Assembly: GCF_020525925.1 (NCBI RefSeq)
Contig: NZ_CP084877.1
Span: 62,001 to 126,000 of the forward strand
Source: Klebsiella quasipneumoniae subsp. quasipneumoniae
Lineage (GTDB): Bacteria; Pseudomonadota; Gammaproteobacteria; Enterobacterales; Enterobacteriaceae
Direction of reading: 5' to 3'
DNA: 64,000 bases
In this document: piece after piece, positions 27,749 through 38,702 of the stretch
How the letters are laid out: each line of letters starts with the position of its first letter
Position numbering within the stretch: position 1 is the first letter of the stretch
Notes under the pieces: generated by a model
Seen by the model: only the letters and a program-made list of their open reading frames with translations
Told to the model about the DNA's origin: nothing
The model's database searches: none
Program-made: the position numbers and the translations under genes

Positions 27749-28139
27749 CGGAGATCCCTCTTTCACAGTTGTCGTTACGGTCTTCATCGTCGGCATCCTG
27801 ACGCACGGCGGGCAATTGCTGGAGCAACGCCGGCAGCCATTCCTGTACCGTCTCCCACACCACATCGAGGTTGATGTCGAAATAGCCGTGAGCCATGCGA
27901 TTACGCATATTGCGCATGCTGCGCCACGGCACGTCGGCATGCGCCTGGGTGAACTCGACGTAGCCATCCATCACCTTTGTGGCCGCCTCGCCGATGACGA
28001 TCAGGCTCATGATGACGGCCTGCTGGGTGCGCTTGTCGGCCAAGAAGTCGTCCTTGGCCATCCCTTCCACGAAGCTGCGCGCATCGGTTGCGGCCTGCTG
28101 AATGTGGTCGAGGTAATCGGGCAGGCGGTTCTCGCTCAT
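27738..28139 (-). CDS. hepT: HepT-like HEPN ribonuclease toxin
   Basis: HEPN (DUF86) protein of 133 aa. The RX4HXY signature is present as RNRMAHGY, which carries the RNase Arg and His and the Tyr that the partner MntA modifies by AMPylation in characterised systems. Its start overlaps the mntA stop (ATGA), typical of type VII MNT-HEPN pairs. The C-terminal ~20 residues are Asp/Glu/Asn-rich. It probably stabilises the element. Confidence 0.9.
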   Translation of the reverse strand: MSENRLPDYLDHIQQAATDARSFVEGMAKDDFLADKRTQQAVIMSLIVIGEAATKVMDGYVEFTQAHADVPWRSMRNMRNRMAHGYFDINLDVVWETVQEWLPALLQQLPAVRQDADDEDRNDNCERGISDDC

Positions 28140-28426
28140 ATCGGTTGCGCCTCCGCGAGCACCTTGGCCCGGAACTTCGGCGGCAGGTCGCCGGGAGTCA
28201 GCAGATCGACGTCAACGCCGAGCAGCGATTTCAGTTCTTCTTCCAAATCGCCCAAGTCCAACAACGTGGCACCGGGCAGCGCATCGACCAACAGGTCGAG
28301 GTCGCTGCCATCCCGGTCGGTGCCATGCAGCACCGAGCCGAAGACGCGCGGGTTCGCGGCGCGAAAGCGGCCTACCGCTTCACGCACTGCGCTTCGCTTC
28401 ATGTCAAGCACAACAGACGGTCGCAT
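28136..28426 (-). CDS. mntA: MntA-like nucleotidyltransferase antitoxin
   Basis: Minimal nucleotidyltransferase that neutralises HepT by AMP transfer. The nucleotidyltransferase motif is GSVLHGTDRDGSDLDLLVD (GSX10DXD). ATG 28426 has AAAGG six bases upstream and is preferred over ATG 28432, which sits on top of it. It is the first gene of mntA-hepT-cupin. The integron end (28531) lies about 100 bases upstream, so its promoter must be within that short stretch or be supplied by the integron. Confidence 0.9.
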   Translation of the reverse strand: MRPSVVLDMKRSAVREAVGRFRAANPRVFGSVLHGTDRDGSDLDLLVDALPGATLLDLGDLEEELKSLLGVDVDLLTPGDLPPKFRAKVLAEAQPI

Positions 28427-28530
28427 GCGCATCCTTTCTTATCGAAACTCGTTGAGATGATATGCAATCAAGAATAGAATTTCAAGAACTATTTTCGAGA
28501 ATCGCAATGCCTTGATTCCCGTGCCGCGCC

Positions 28531-28555
28531 TGTCGTTTTCAGAAGACGGCTGCAC
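28531..28555 (+). repeat. Class 1 integron inverted repeat IRi (25 bp)
   Basis: TGTCGTTTTCAGAAGACGGC followed by TGCAC, the standard Tn402-type IRi that borders the intI1 end of class 1 integrons. Confidence 0.95.
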
Positions 28556-28732
28556 TGAACGTCAGAAGCCGACTGCACTATAGCAGCGGAGGGGTTGGAT
28601 CCATCAGGCAACGACGGGCTGCTGCCGGCCATCAGCGGACGCAGGGAGGACTTTCCGCAACCGGCCGTTCGATGCGGCACCGATGGCCTTCGCGCAGGGG
28701 TAGTGAATCCGCCAGGATTGACTTGCGCTGCC

Positions 28733-29746
28733 CTACCTCTCACTAGTGAGGGGCGGCAGCGCATCAAGCGGTGAGCGCACTCCGGCACCGCCAACTTTCA
28801 GCACATGCGTGTAAATCATCGTCGTAGAGACGTCGGAATGGCCGAGCAGATCCTGCACGGTTCGAATGTCGTAACCGCTGCGGAGCAAGGCCGTCGCGAA
28901 CGAGTGGCGGAGGGTGTGCGGTGTGGCGGGCTTCGTGATGCCTGCTTGTTCTACGGCACGTTTGAAGGCGCGCTGAAAGGTCTGGTCATACATGTGATGG
29001 CGACGCACGACACCGCTCCGTGGATCGGTCGAATGCGTGTGCTGCGCAAAAACCCAGAACCACGGCCAGGAATGCCCGGCGCGCGGATACTTCCGCTCAA
29101 GGGCGTCGGGAAGCGCAACGCCGCTGCGGCCCTCGGCCTGGTCCTTCAGCCACCATGCCCGTGCACGCGACAGCTGCTCGCGCAGGCTGGGTGCCAAGCT
29201 CTCGGGTAACATCAAGGCCCGATCCTTGGAGCCCTTGCCCTCCCGCACGATGATCGTGCCGTGATCGAAATCCAGATCCTTGACCCGCAGTTGCAAACCC
29301 TCACTGATCCGCATGCCCGTTCCATACAGAAGCTGGGCGAACAAACGATGCTCGCCTTCCAGAAAACCGAGGATGCGAACCACTTCATCCGGGGTCAGCA
29401 CCACCGGCAAGCGCCGCGACGGCCGAGGTCTTCCGATCTCCTGAAGCCAGGGCAGATCCGTGCACAGCACCTTGCCGTAGAAGAACAGCAAGGCCGCCAA
29501 TGCCTGACGATGCGTGGAGACCGAAACCTTGCGCTCGTTCGCCAGCCAGGACAGAAATGCCTCGACTTCGCTGCTGCCCAAGGTTGCCGGGTGACGCACA
29601 CCGTGGAAACGGATGAAGGCACGAACCCAGTGGACATAAGCCTGTTCGGTTCGTAAACTGTAATGCAAGTAGCGTATGCGCTCACGCAACTGGTCCAGAA
29701 CCTTGACCGAACGCAGCGGTGGTAACGGCGCAGTGGCGGTTTTCAT
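28733..29746 (-). CDS. intI1: Class 1 integron integrase
   Basis: Tyrosine recombinase of 337 aa, full length, which inserts and excises gene cassettes at attI1 and attC. Conserved boxes are [19 protein letters not shown] (Arg), [17 protein letters not shown] (His-x2-Arg) and [13 protein letters not shown] (catalytic Tyr). Residues 32 and 39 are Arg and His, fitting the Pc variant seen in its coding sequence. The gene is intact, so cassette exchange should still be possible. Confidence 0.98.
29631..29659 (+). promoter_or_regulatory. Cassette promoter Pc, variant H1
   Basis: TGGACA (29631-29636), 17-bp spacer, TAAACT (29654-29659), inside intI1 and reading towards the cassette. This combination is known as PcH1, of moderate to low strength. 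Confidence 0.92.
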
Positions 29747-29749
29747 GGC

Positions 29750-29775
29750 TTGTTATGACTGTTTTTTTGTACAGT
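29750..29775 (+). promoter_or_regulatory. Second cassette promoter P2, inactive form
   Basis: TTGTTA and TACAGT are separated by 14 bp. The GGG insertion that creates the active 17-bp spacing is absent. Confidence 0.88.
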
Positions 29776-29826
29776 CTATGCCTCGGGCATCCAAGCAGCA
29801 AGCGCGTTACGCCGTGGGTCGATGTT

Positions 29827-29884
29827 TGATGTTATGGAGCAGCAACGATGTTACGCAGCAGGGCAGTCGCCCTAAAACAAAGTT
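29827..29884 (+). other. attI1: attI1 recombination site
   Basis: The sequence from TGATGTTATGGAGCAGCAAC to ACAAAGTTA matches attI1. The cassette junction falls after the G of GTTA at 29882. Confidence 0.9.
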
Positions 29885-29891
29885 AAACATC

Positions 29892-30683
29892 ATGAGGGAA
29901 GCGGTGATCGCCGAAGTATCGACTCAACTATCAGAGGTAGTTGGCGTCATCGAGCGCCATCTCGAACCGACGTTGCTGGCCGTACATTTGTACGGCTCCG
30001 CAGTGGATGGCGGCCTGAAGCCACACAGTGATATTGATTTGCTGGTTACGGTGACCGTAAGGCTTGATGAAACAACGCGGCGAGCTTTGATCAACGACCT
30101 TTTGGAAACTTCGGCTTCCCCTGGAGAGAGCGAGATTCTCCGCGCTGTAGAAGTCACCATTGTTGTGCACGACGACATCATTCCGTGGCGTTATCCAGCT
30201 AAGCGCGAACTGCAATTTGGAGAATGGCAGCGCAATGACATTCTTGCAGGTATCTTCGAGCCAGCCACGATCGACATTGATCTGGCTATCTTGCTGACAA
30301 AAGCAAGAGAACATAGCGTTGCCTTGGTAGGTCCAGCGGCGGAGGAACTCTTTGATCCGGTTCCTGAACAGGATCTATTTGAGGCGCTAAATGAAACCTT
30401 AACGCTATGGAACTCGCCGCCCGACTGGGCTGGCGATGAGCGAAATGTAGTGCTTACGTTGTCCCGCATTTGGTACAGCGCAGTAACCGGCAAAATCGCG
30501 CCGAAGGATGTCGCTGCCGACTGGGCAATGGAGCGCCTGCCGGCCCAGTATCAGCCCGTCATACTTGAAGCTAGACAGGCTTATCTTGGACAAGAAGAAG
30601 ATCGCTTGGCCTCCCGCGCAGATCAGTTGGAAGAATTTGTTCACTACGTGAAAGGCGAGATCACCAAGGTAGTCGGCAAATAA
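29892..30683 (+). CDS. aadA1: Aminoglycoside (3'') nucleotidyltransferase AadA1
   Basis: Adenylyltransferase of 263 aa giving streptomycin and spectinomycin resistance. It starts at ATG 29892 (MREAVIAEVSTQLSEVVGVI) and ends in VKGEITKVVGK, both distinguishing AadA1 from AadA2. The nucleotidyltransferase motif is LYGSAVDGGLKPHSDIDLLV. It is the only cassette in the integron array. Expression is from PcH1 in intI1. A longer upstream frame through attI1 is not the native start. Confidence 0.98.
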   Translation: MREAVIAEVSTQLSEVVGVIERHLEPTLLAVHLYGSAVDGGLKPHSDIDLLVTVTVRLDETTRRALINDLLETSASPGESEILRAVEVTIVVHDDIIPWRYPAKRELQFGEWQRNDILAGIFEPATIDIDLAILLTKAREHSVALVGPAAEELFDPVPEQDLFEALNETLTLWNSPPDWAGDERNVVLTLSRIWYSAVTGKIAPKDVAADWAMERLPAQYQPVILEARQAYLGQEEDRLASRADQLEEFVHYVKGEITKVVGK

Positions 30684-30684
30684 T

Positions 30685-30744
30685 GTCTAACAATTCGTTC
30701 AAGCCGACGCCGCTTCGCGGCGCGGCTTAACTCAAGCGTTAGAT
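30685..30744 (+). other. attC: attC site (59-base element) of the aadA1 cassette
   Basis: It starts GTCTAAC, has a central near-palindrome (AAGCCGACGCCGCTTCGCGG) and ends GCGTTAGATGC. This is the standard aadA attC. Confidence 0.95.
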
Positions 30745-30846
30745 GCACTAAGCACATAATTGCTCACAGCCAAACTATCAGGTCAAGTCTGCTTTTATTA
30801 TTTTTAAGCGTGCATAATAAGCCCTACACAAATTGGGAGATATATC

Positions 30847-31194
30847 ATGAAAGGCTGGCTTTTTCTTGTTATCGCAATAGTTGGCGAAGTAATCGCAACA
30901 TCCGCATTAAAATCTAGCGAGGGCTTTACTAAGCTTGCCCCTTCCGCCGTTGTCATAATCGGTTATGGCATCGCATTTTATTTTCTTTCTCTGGTTCTGA
31001 AATCCATCCCTGTCGGTGTTGCTTATGCAGTCTGGTCGGGACTCGGCGTCGTCATAATTACAGCCATTGCCTGGTTGCTTCATGGGCAAAAGCTTGATGC
31101 GTGGGGCTTTGTAGGTATGGGGCTCATAATTGCTGCCTTTTTGCTCGCCCGATCCCCATCGTGGAAGTCGCTGCGGAGGCCGACGCCATGGTGA
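30847..31194 (+). CDS. qacEdelta1: Quaternary ammonium exporter, 3' truncated form
   Basis: SMR-family exporter of 115 aa with a replaced C-terminus, as in all class 1 integron 3' conserved segments. It starts [20 protein letters not shown] with the essential Glu in VGEVIA. The native fourth helix is replaced from about residue 95 by fused sequence ([15 protein letters not shown]). It gives weak or no disinfectant tolerance. Its end overlaps the sul1 start. Confidence 0.98.
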   Translation: MKGWLFLVIAIVGEVIATSALKSSEGFTKLAPSAVVIIGYGIAFYFLSLVLKSIPVGVAYAVWSGLGVVIITAIAWLLHGQKLDAWGFVGMGLIIAAFLLARSPSWKSLRRPTPW

Positions 31195-32027
31195 CGGTGT
31201 TCGGCATTCTGAATCTCACCGAGGACTCCTTCTTCGATGAGAGCCGGCGGCTAGACCCCGCCGGCGCTGTCACCGCGGCGATCGAAATGCTGCGAGTCGG
31301 ATCAGACGTCGTGGATGTCGGACCGGCCGCCAGCCATCCGGACGCGAGGCCTGTATCGCCGGCCGATGAGATCAGACGTATTGCGCCGCTCTTAGACGCC
31401 CTGTCCGATCAGATGCACCGTGTTTCAATCGACAGCTTCCAACCGGAAACCCAGCGCTATGCGCTCAAGCGCGGCGTGGGCTACCTGAACGATATCCAAG
31501 GATTTCCTGACCCTGCGCTCTATCCCGATATTGCTGAGGCGGACTGCAGGCTGGTGGTTATGCACTCAGCGCAGCGGGATGGCATCGCCACCCGCACCGG
31601 TCACCTTCGACCCGAAGACGCGCTCGACGAGATTGTGCGGTTCTTCGAGGCGCGGGTTTCCGCCTTGCGACGGAGCGGGGTCGCTGCCGACCGGCTCATC
31701 CTCGATCCGGGGATGGGATTTTTCTTGAGCCCCGCACCGGAAACATCGCTGCACGTGCTGTCGAACCTTCAAAAGCTGAAGTCGGCGTTGGGGCTTCCGC
31801 TATTGGTCTCGGTGTCGCGGAAATCCTTCTTGGGCGCCACCGTTGGCCTTCCTGTAAAGGATCTGGGTCCAGCGAGCCTTGCGGCGGAACTTCACGCGAT
31901 CGGCAATGGCGCTGACTACGTCCGCACCCACGCGCCTGGAGATCTGCGAAGCGCAATCACCTTCTCGGAAACCCTCGCGAAATTTCGCAGTCGCGACGCC
32001 AGAGACCGAGGGTTAGATCATGCCTAG
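31188..32027 (+). CDS. sul1: Sulphonamide-resistant dihydropteroate synthase Sul1
   Basis: Drug-insensitive DHPS of 279 aa in folate synthesis, replacing the chromosomal FolP. The start is ATG 31188 ([20 protein letters not shown]). Landmarks are the pterin site [10 protein letters not shown] and [12 protein letters not shown], and [10 protein letters not shown]. It is part of the integron 3' conserved segment and intact. Confidence 0.99.
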   Translation: MVTVFGILNLTEDSFFDESRRLDPAGAVTAAIEMLRVGSDVVDVGPAASHPDARPVSPADEIRRIAPLLDALSDQMHRVSIDSFQPETQRYALKRGVGYLNDIQGFPDPALYPDIAEADCRLVVMHSAQRDGIATRTGHLRPEDALDEIVRFFEARVSALRRSGVAADRLILDPGMGFFLSPAPETSLHVLSNLQKLKSALGLPLLVSVSRKSFLGATVGLPVKDLGPASLAAELHAIGNGADYVRTHAPGDLRSAITFSETLAKFRSRDARDRGLDHA

Positions 32028-32154
32028 CATTCACCTTCCGGCCGCCCGCTAGCGGACCCTGGTCAGGTTCCGCGAAGGTGGGCGCAGACATGCTGGGCTC
32101 GTCAGGATCAAACTGCACTATGAGGCGGCGGTTCATACCGCGCCAGGGGAGCGA

Positions 32155-32390
32155 ATGGACAGCGAGGAGCCTCCGAACGTTCGGGTCGCCTGCTCGGGTG
32201 ATATCGACGAGGTTGTGCGGCTGATGCACGACGCTGCGGCGTGGATGTCCGCCAAGGGAACGCCCGCCTGGGACGTCGCGCGGATCGACCGGACATTCGC
32301 GGAGACCTTCGTCCTGAGATCCGAGCTCCTAGTCGCGAGTTGCAGCGACGGCATCGTCGGCTGTTGCACCTTGTCGGCCGAGGATCCCGA
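32155..32390 (+). pseudogene. orf5 (GNAT family) of the integron 3' conserved segment, truncated
   Basis: The first ~78 residues match integron orf5, from MDSEEPPNVRVACSGDIDEV to TLSAEDP. After that the frame enters the inverted repeat of the mer transposon at 32391 and stops at 32481. Normal orf5 has about 166 aa. The acetyl-CoA-binding part is lost, so the product is inactive. Confidence 0.93.
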
Positions 32391-32415
32391 TGTCACTTTC
32401 AGAAGGCGACAGCAC
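32391..32415 (+). repeat. 25-bp inverted repeat of the Tn5053-like mercury transposon
   Basis: TGTCACTTTCAGAAGGCGAC followed by AGCAC. It is related to integron IRi and in the same orientation. It marks the left end of the mer element and the cut in orf5. Confidence 0.85.
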
Positions 32416-32454
32416 GAAATATCAAAAGTCGACCGCACGGTCTTTTCTGACGTT

Positions 32455-32492
32455 GGAGTCGCCTCAGAAAACGGAAAATAAAGCACGCTAAG
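32455..32492 (+). repeat. Tn21-type 38-bp repeat inside the mer element
   Basis: GGAGTCGCCTCAGAAAACGG onward to AAGCACGCTAAG. It differs from the copy at 25362-25399 at only two positions by eye. Tn5053-type elements are known to carry such a relic from the Tn21-like source of their mer genes. Confidence 0.88.
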
Positions 32493-32508
32493 GCGTAGTT
32501 CCCTCGGG

Positions 32509-32943
32509 CTACACCGCGTCCGCACTGCGCGGTTCTTTCTTCCCTTGCAGTGACGCAATCAGCGGGCAGGAAACGTTCCCCTTCCGCGCATGGCAGGCGC
32601 ACACCAAATCAGACAGCACGGCCTCCATGCGCGCCAGGTCAGCCATCCTCTCGCGCACGTCCTTGAGCTTGTGCTCGGCCAGGCTGCTGGCTTCCTCGCA
32701 ATGGGTGCCATCCTCCAGCCGCAGCAGCTCGGCGATCTCATCCAGGCTGAAGCCCAACCGCTGGGCTGATTTCACGAAGCGCACCCGCGTTACATCCGTC
32801 TCGCCATAGCGGCGAATGCTGCCGTAAGGCTTGTCCGGTTCCGGGAGCAAGCCCTTGCGCTGATAGAACCGGATGGTCTCCACATTGACCCCGGCCGTCC
32901 TGGCGAAAACGCCAATGGTCAGGTTCTCCAAATTGTTTTCCAT
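32509..32943 (-). CDS. merR: Mercury-responsive regulator MerR
   Basis: Activator/repressor of 144 aa that twists the mer promoter on binding Hg(II). It has an N-terminal winged helix ([20 protein letters not shown]) and the Hg-binding Cys residues in THCEEAS, VCACH and VSCPL. It is divergent from merT across the shared operator. Confidence 0.97.
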   Translation of the reverse strand: MENNLENLTIGVFARTAGVNVETIRFYQRKGLLPEPDKPYGSIRRYGETDVTRVRFVKSAQRLGFSLDEIAELLRLEDGTHCEEASSLAEHKLKDVRERMADLARMEAVLSDLVCACHARKGNVSCPLIASLQGKKEPRSADAV

Positions 32944-32948
32944 ATCGC

Positions 32949-32979
32949 TTGACTCCGTACATAACTACGGAAGTAAGCT
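32949..32979 (+). promoter_or_regulatory. merT promoter with MerR operator
   Basis: TTGACT (32949-32954), an overlong 19-bp spacer, TAAGCT (32974-32979). The spacer holds the dyad CTCCGTAC/CTACGGAAG. The 19-bp spacing is the hallmark of MerR-controlled promoters. Confidence 0.93.
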
Positions 32980-33014
32980 TAAGCTATCCAATTCAGATTC
33001 GAAAGGACAAACGT

Positions 33015-33365
33015 ATGTCTGAACCTCAAAACGGGCGCGGCGCGCTCTTCACTGGCGGGCTGGCCGCCATCCTCGCCTCGGCTTGCTGCCTCGGGCCGCT
33101 GGTTCTGATCGCCTTGGGGTTCAGCGGCGCTTGGATCGGCAACTTGACGGTGTTGGAACCCTATCGCCCCATCTTTATCGGCGTGGCGCTGGTGGCGTTG
33201 TTCTTCGCCTGGCGGCGCATCTACCGGCCGTCAGCCGCCTGCAAACCGGGTGAGGTTTGCGCGATTCCCCAAGTGCGAGCTACTTACAAGCTCATTTTCT
33301 GGGGCGTGGCCGTGCTGGTTTTGGTCGCGCTCGGATTTCCCTACGTCGTGCCATTTTTCTATTGA
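33015..33365 (+). CDS. merT: Mercuric ion transporter MerT
   Basis: Inner-membrane protein of 116 aa with three helices that takes Hg(II) from MerP to MerA. The paired Cys in helix 1 (ILASACCLGPLVLIALG) and the second pair in the loop (AACKPGEVCAIP) are present. The start is ATG 33015 (MSEPQNGRG) after AAAGGA. A longer frame upstream overlaps the promoter and is not native. Confidence 0.97.
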   Translation: MSEPQNGRGALFTGGLAAILASACCLGPLVLIALGFSGAWIGNLTVLEPYRPIFIGVALVALFFAWRRIYRPSAACKPGEVCAIPQVRATYKLIFWGVAVLVLVALGFPYVVPFFY

Positions 33366-33380
33366 TCACAGGAGTTCACC

Positions 33381-35547
<2,167 letters not shown>

Positions 35548-35563
35548 AAAAAGGAGGTTTTCA

Positions 35564-35929
35564 ATGAGCGCCTACACCGTGTCCCGGCTGGCCCTTGATG
35601 CCGGGGTGAGCGTGCATATCGTGCGCGACTACCTGCTGCGCGGATTGCTGCGTCCGGTGGCGTGCACCCCGGGCGGCTATGGCCTGTTCGATGATGCCGC
35701 CTTGCAACGGCTGTGCTTCGTGCGGGCGGCCTTCGAGGCGGGCATCGGCCTGGACGCGCTGGCGCGGCTGTGCCGGGCGCTGGATGCTGCGGACGGCGAT
35801 GAAGCGGCCGCGCAGCTTGCCGTTCTGCGCCAGTTCGTCGAGCGTCGGCGCGAAGCGTTGGCCGATCTGGAGGTGCAGTTGGCCACCATGCCGACCGAGC
35901 CGGCACAGCACGCGGAGAGTCTGCCATGA
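35564..35929 (+). CDS. merD: Mercury operon co-regulator MerD
   Basis: MerR-like protein of 121 aa that helps remove MerR from the operator when mercury is gone. It has an N-terminal helix-turn-helix ([20 protein letters not shown]), and the Hg-binding Cys of MerR are absent. Its end overlaps the merE start by four bases. Confidence 0.97.
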   Translation: MSAYTVSRLALDAGVSVHIVRDYLLRGLLRPVACTPGGYGLFDDAALQRLCFVRAAFEAGIGLDALARLCRALDAADGDEAAAQLAVLRQFVERRREALADLEVQLATMPTEPAQHAESLP

Positions 35930-36162
35930 ACAGCCCCGAGCGCTTGCCGTCCGAGACGCACAAACCGATCACCGGCTACCTGTGGGGCGCGCTGGCCGTG
36001 CTCACCTGTCCCTGCCATTTGCCGATTCTCGCCATTGTGCTGGCCGGCACGACGGCCGGCGCGTTCATCGGAGAGTACTGGGGTATCGCAGCCCTCACGC
36101 TGACCGGTTTGTTCGTCCTGTCTGTGACACGACTGCTGCGGGCCTTCAAAGATCGATCATGA
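35926..36162 (+). CDS. merE: Mercury transport protein MerE
   Basis: Inner-membrane protein of 78 aa with two helices and the Cys pair in [17 protein letters not shown], involved in uptake of Hg(II) and methylmercury. It is the last gene of the mer operon. Confidence 0.96.
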   Translation: MNSPERLPSETHKPITGYLWGALAVLTCPCHLPILAIVLAGTTAGAFIGEYWGIAALTLTGLFVLSVTRLLRAFKDRS

Positions 36163-36214
36163 GCGCTTCCCATTGAGACAAACCACGCTGTCGCTACGTT
36201 GCCTCATGCCGGCA

Positions 36215-36829
36215 TCAAATTCGGCTGAGTAGCTTCTCGCCATCTGGACGTAGCTCACCCTTGGGTGAAACATGCCGATACAGGGTCTGCCGCGTGACGC
36301 CAAGTTCCTGGCACAGGTCGCCGACCTTGGTCTCTGGCTGACCCATTGCCGCCATCGCCAGCCGCAGCTTGGCGGCGGTCATCTTGAACGGCCGGCCGCC
36401 TTTCCGCCCGCGCGCGCGGGCCGAGGCTAGGCCGGCAATCGTGCGCTCCGCGATCAACTCGCGCTCGAACTCGGCCAGGGCGGCGAAGATGCCAAAGACC
36501 AGCTTGCCGGCGGCGGTCGTGGTGTCGATGGCCGCGCCGTGCCCGGTTAATACCTTCAAGCCGATGCCGCGCCCAGTCAGGTCGTGCACGGTGTTGATGA
36601 GATGTCGCAGGTCGCGTCCGAGCCGATCCAGTTTCCACACGACCAGTGTGTCGCCAGTTCGCAACGCCTTCAGGCAGCTCGTCAAGCCGGGCCGATCCTC
36701 GCGCATGCCGGATGCCTGGTCCTCGTAAAGATGTACTGGATCGACCCCGGCGGCAATCAGCGCGTCGCGCTGCAAATCGGTAGCCTGGGAGCCGTCCGCC
36801 TTCGATACCCGCATGTAGCCTATCAGCAT
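36215..36829 (-). CDS. tniR: Tn5053/Tn402-type resolvase TniR
   Basis: Serine recombinase of 204 aa: [52 protein letters not shown] and a C-terminal helix-turn-helix (KVGDLCQELGVTRQTLYRHV). It matches TniR of the Tn402/Tn5053 family as I recall it. It is convergent with merE. tniQ, tniB and tniA, normally upstream, are missing. Confidence 0.93.
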   Translation of the reverse strand: MLIGYMRVSKADGSQATDLQRDALIAAGVDPVHLYEDQASGMREDRPGLTSCLKALRTGDTLVVWKLDRLGRDLRHLINTVHDLTGRGIGLKVLTGHGAAIDTTTAAGKLVFGIFAALAEFERELIAERTIAGLASARARGRKGGRPFKMTAAKLRLAMAAMGQPETKVGDLCQELGVTRQTLYRHVSPKGELRPDGEKLLSRI

Positions 36830-36960
36830 GTCGTACCTGTCACATATACGTTCGTTTGTGCGTGAAGGTGGAGGGATGAAAAGTTGGCAGTTATCGCAGC
36901 TACCCGGTCACTACCCCATGACATAGGTACTCACTCTTTCCATTGACCCTCTCCCATTAA

Positions 36961-37434
36961 CTAAAGCGTGAAACGATTGAGGTATGAGTAGATGGTAGTC
37001 CCGTCTTCTTTTTCTATTATTTCTTCTCCGCCTATAAACCTCTGCCCCAATGAAATTGAAGGAGTATTACCATTATCAACAGTGGCGCCAATAAAAATAG
37101 CCTCAACTCCAGCCCCCTTGAGACCATTCTTAAACTCGTTGAATGCCTTTTCTACTGTATCTCTACCAACCCCTTTACCTCTAAAGTCCGCTCTAACAAA
37201 CCATCCTACATCAGTTGTTCCCTCATCAAGAGAGACAATAAACACACATATTGCGATTATTTCGTCGCGATCATTCAAAGTAGCATAAGTGAATCGGCTC
37301 CTGTTTTTTTCAGGAATATCCATATGGACTAGTAAATCTTCATATAGGGAGGAGCGCTTAAGACTGATAACGGAATTATTATAAGCATCACATAACGCAT
37401 TGTATCCTGATTCAATTATCTCGATATTATTCAT
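36961..37434 (-). CDS. GNAT family acetyltransferase
   Basis: AT-rich gene for a 157-aa protein, GNAT fold: central strand DVGWFVRADFRGKGVGRDTV containing the acetyl-CoA loop RGKGVGR, then EAIFIGATVDNGNTPSISLG. The target cannot be told from sequence. No antitoxin-like partner is adjacent, so a TacT-type toxin is not supported. Low GC compared with the mer region points to a different origin. The start is ATG 37434, with no strong ribosome-binding site. Confidence 0.8.
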   Translation of the reverse strand: MNNIEIIESGYNALCDAYNNSVISLKRSSLYEDLLVHMDIPEKNRSRFTYATLNDRDEIIAICVFIVSLDEGTTDVGWFVRADFRGKGVGRDTVEKAFNEFKNGLKGAGVEAIFIGATVDNGNTPSISLGQRFIGGEEIIEKEDGTTIYSYLNRFTL

Positions 37435-37523
37435 CTAATTATCATCCAGTTATTAATATTTAAACTAATAAACAACTCTTGTGCTAAACCCGGAATTAAT
37501 GACAGCAACGGCGATGAATTGAC

Positions 37524-37825
37524 CTAGCCAGTCGCAATGGAATTGTCCATGCCGATAGTGAGTACCGTCTGGCTATCTTTCACAATTCGGATGAACTCAT
37601 TTTTCCCGAGCACCCTGATTAACCTGCTGATACCTTTTCCACCACGTGAAACCTTTATCTGCGCCTTAATTTTTTCCGGGGCTATATAGCTATTCAACCC
37701 TTCCACAGAGCACAATGCATAAAATCGCAGATTCGCAGAATGACTCAGAAAATTGGTTTTCCGGTCAGGGCTCATCCATCCGATCATGTCCAAGATATCA
37801 TCATTGTTACCAACGGTGCAAAACT
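37524..37825 (-). pseudogene. C-terminal fragment of an unknown gene, cut by an ISL3-type end
   Basis: The open frame (about 100 codons) enters from the end of an ISL3-type element (end at about 37826). Native sequence starts near FCTVGNNDDILDMIGWMSPD and ends DSQTVLTIGMDNSIATG. No family recognised. A fragment on the far side of the IS remnant (38389-38702) is on the same strand and might be the N-terminal part of the same gene, but I see no proof. Confidence 0.4.
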
Positions 37826-37853
37826 GGGTCTTCCGCAACTTAGGTGGAGTTGT

Positions 37854-38357
37854 TTAAGCCAGAGGGCTCATGACTCGTCGTCGAAGTAACTCGAAGCCAG
37901 CTCGACCGTACATCTGTCGTTTCAGCATCTTCAGGCGGTTTACATGGCCTTCCACAACGCCATTACTCCATCTGCTGCTTATCGCTTCGTGTATTGCTGT
38001 TGCATCCGCTTCCATACTGGCCGCAACACGCTGAAGGTCAATGAGCCCACTTTGACTTACGTCAGTGAACGATTGATTTAACTGCGATTTATTCTTCGTT
38101 TTCAGCATTCGATAGAAGTCGAGCGACAGCTGTTGCGCCATTTTCAGTTGCGGTTCTTTCTGGCACATCGATTCGATGAAGCGGGATGCATAGTTTTCTT
38201 CTCCTCTGATCATTCGCCAGGGCATTAACCAGCGGCTTACCCTGGATGCTGAGGGGAGTCGAACTGGGGCGATAACGGGACTGTTAACCTGCTTACGCCA
38301 CTTAGCCACAACATCCCTGACCGTCGTTTCGCTCCCGGTGAAGCCAACATTTACCAT
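37854..38357 (-). pseudogene. ISL3-family transposase, C-terminal fragment
   Basis: About 167 residues of a protein normally near 400. Recognisable parts are GFTGSETTVRDVVAKW, SRFIESMCQKEPQLKMAQQL and SSRWSNGVVEGHVNRLKMLKRQMYGRAGFELL (only part quoted here is diagnostic: NGVVEGHVNRLKMLKRQMYG). This last block carries the catalytic Glu of ISL3 transposases. The N-terminal zinc-finger and first catalytic Asp are missing. Confidence 0.88.
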
Positions 38358-38374
38358 CTCCCTCCAAGCCTATA

Positions 38375-38388
38375 TTTGCAACAGTGCC
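38375..38388 (-). repeat. IS26-type 14-bp terminal repeat footprint
   Basis: On the minus strand it reads GGCACTGTTGCAAA, identical to the IS26 terminal repeat, and the next two bases (TA) also fit its right end. No IS26 body is attached, only ISL3 sequence. It looks like a scar of an IS26-related rearrangement. Confidence 0.65.
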
Positions 38389-38702
38389 AGTATTCTCCTC
38401 CCAGATGATACTAGCTGAATGATTTCCATCGAATTACTGTAATGTAGTACCACCCGCAGAAACGCCCAAGGTATTGGCCGGATGTTATGCGGTCGAGAAA
38501 CGCATGACTCCACAAGATACGCACAGGGTTGTTGTTTATCCATCTCTCGGGCTAGTGTATCCATCAGGGCGGATTTGTTTTTATCACCATTTTGTCTATA
38601 AGTCAGAAAAGGAATAATGTTGGGAAAAACAGTTATCAAGGGAATCGGTAACAGCAGCATTATCTTAATGAATAAATCCCACACAAAAAATACCTTACTC
38701 AT
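38389..38702 (-). pseudogene. N-terminal fragment of an unknown membrane protein
   Basis: Open frame from ATG 38702 (MSKVFFVWDLFIKIMLLLPI) to the IS26-type footprint. One strong hydrophobic segment (residues 4-32) is followed by soluble sequence (NKSALMDTLAREMDKQQPCA). No family recognised. It could be a real gene cut by the IS remnant. Confidence 0.4.

Larger units (their letters stand above)
28531..32390. mobile_element. Class 1 integron, 3' end truncated
   Basis: Contents: IRi, intI1, PcH1, attI1, one aadA1 cassette with attC, qacEdelta1, sul1 and the start of orf5. The original right end (IRt and any tni genes) is replaced by a Tn5053-like element. It sits about 100 bp upstream of mntA in the Tn21-type module. 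Confidence 0.95.
37826..38388 (-). mobile_element. ISL3-family element remnant
   Basis: One end is preserved at 37826 (GGGTCTTCCGCAACTTAGGT, an ISL3-like tip). The C-terminal part of the transposase follows. The other side stops at a 14-bp IS26-type terminal sequence at 38375-38388. Confidence 0.7.
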
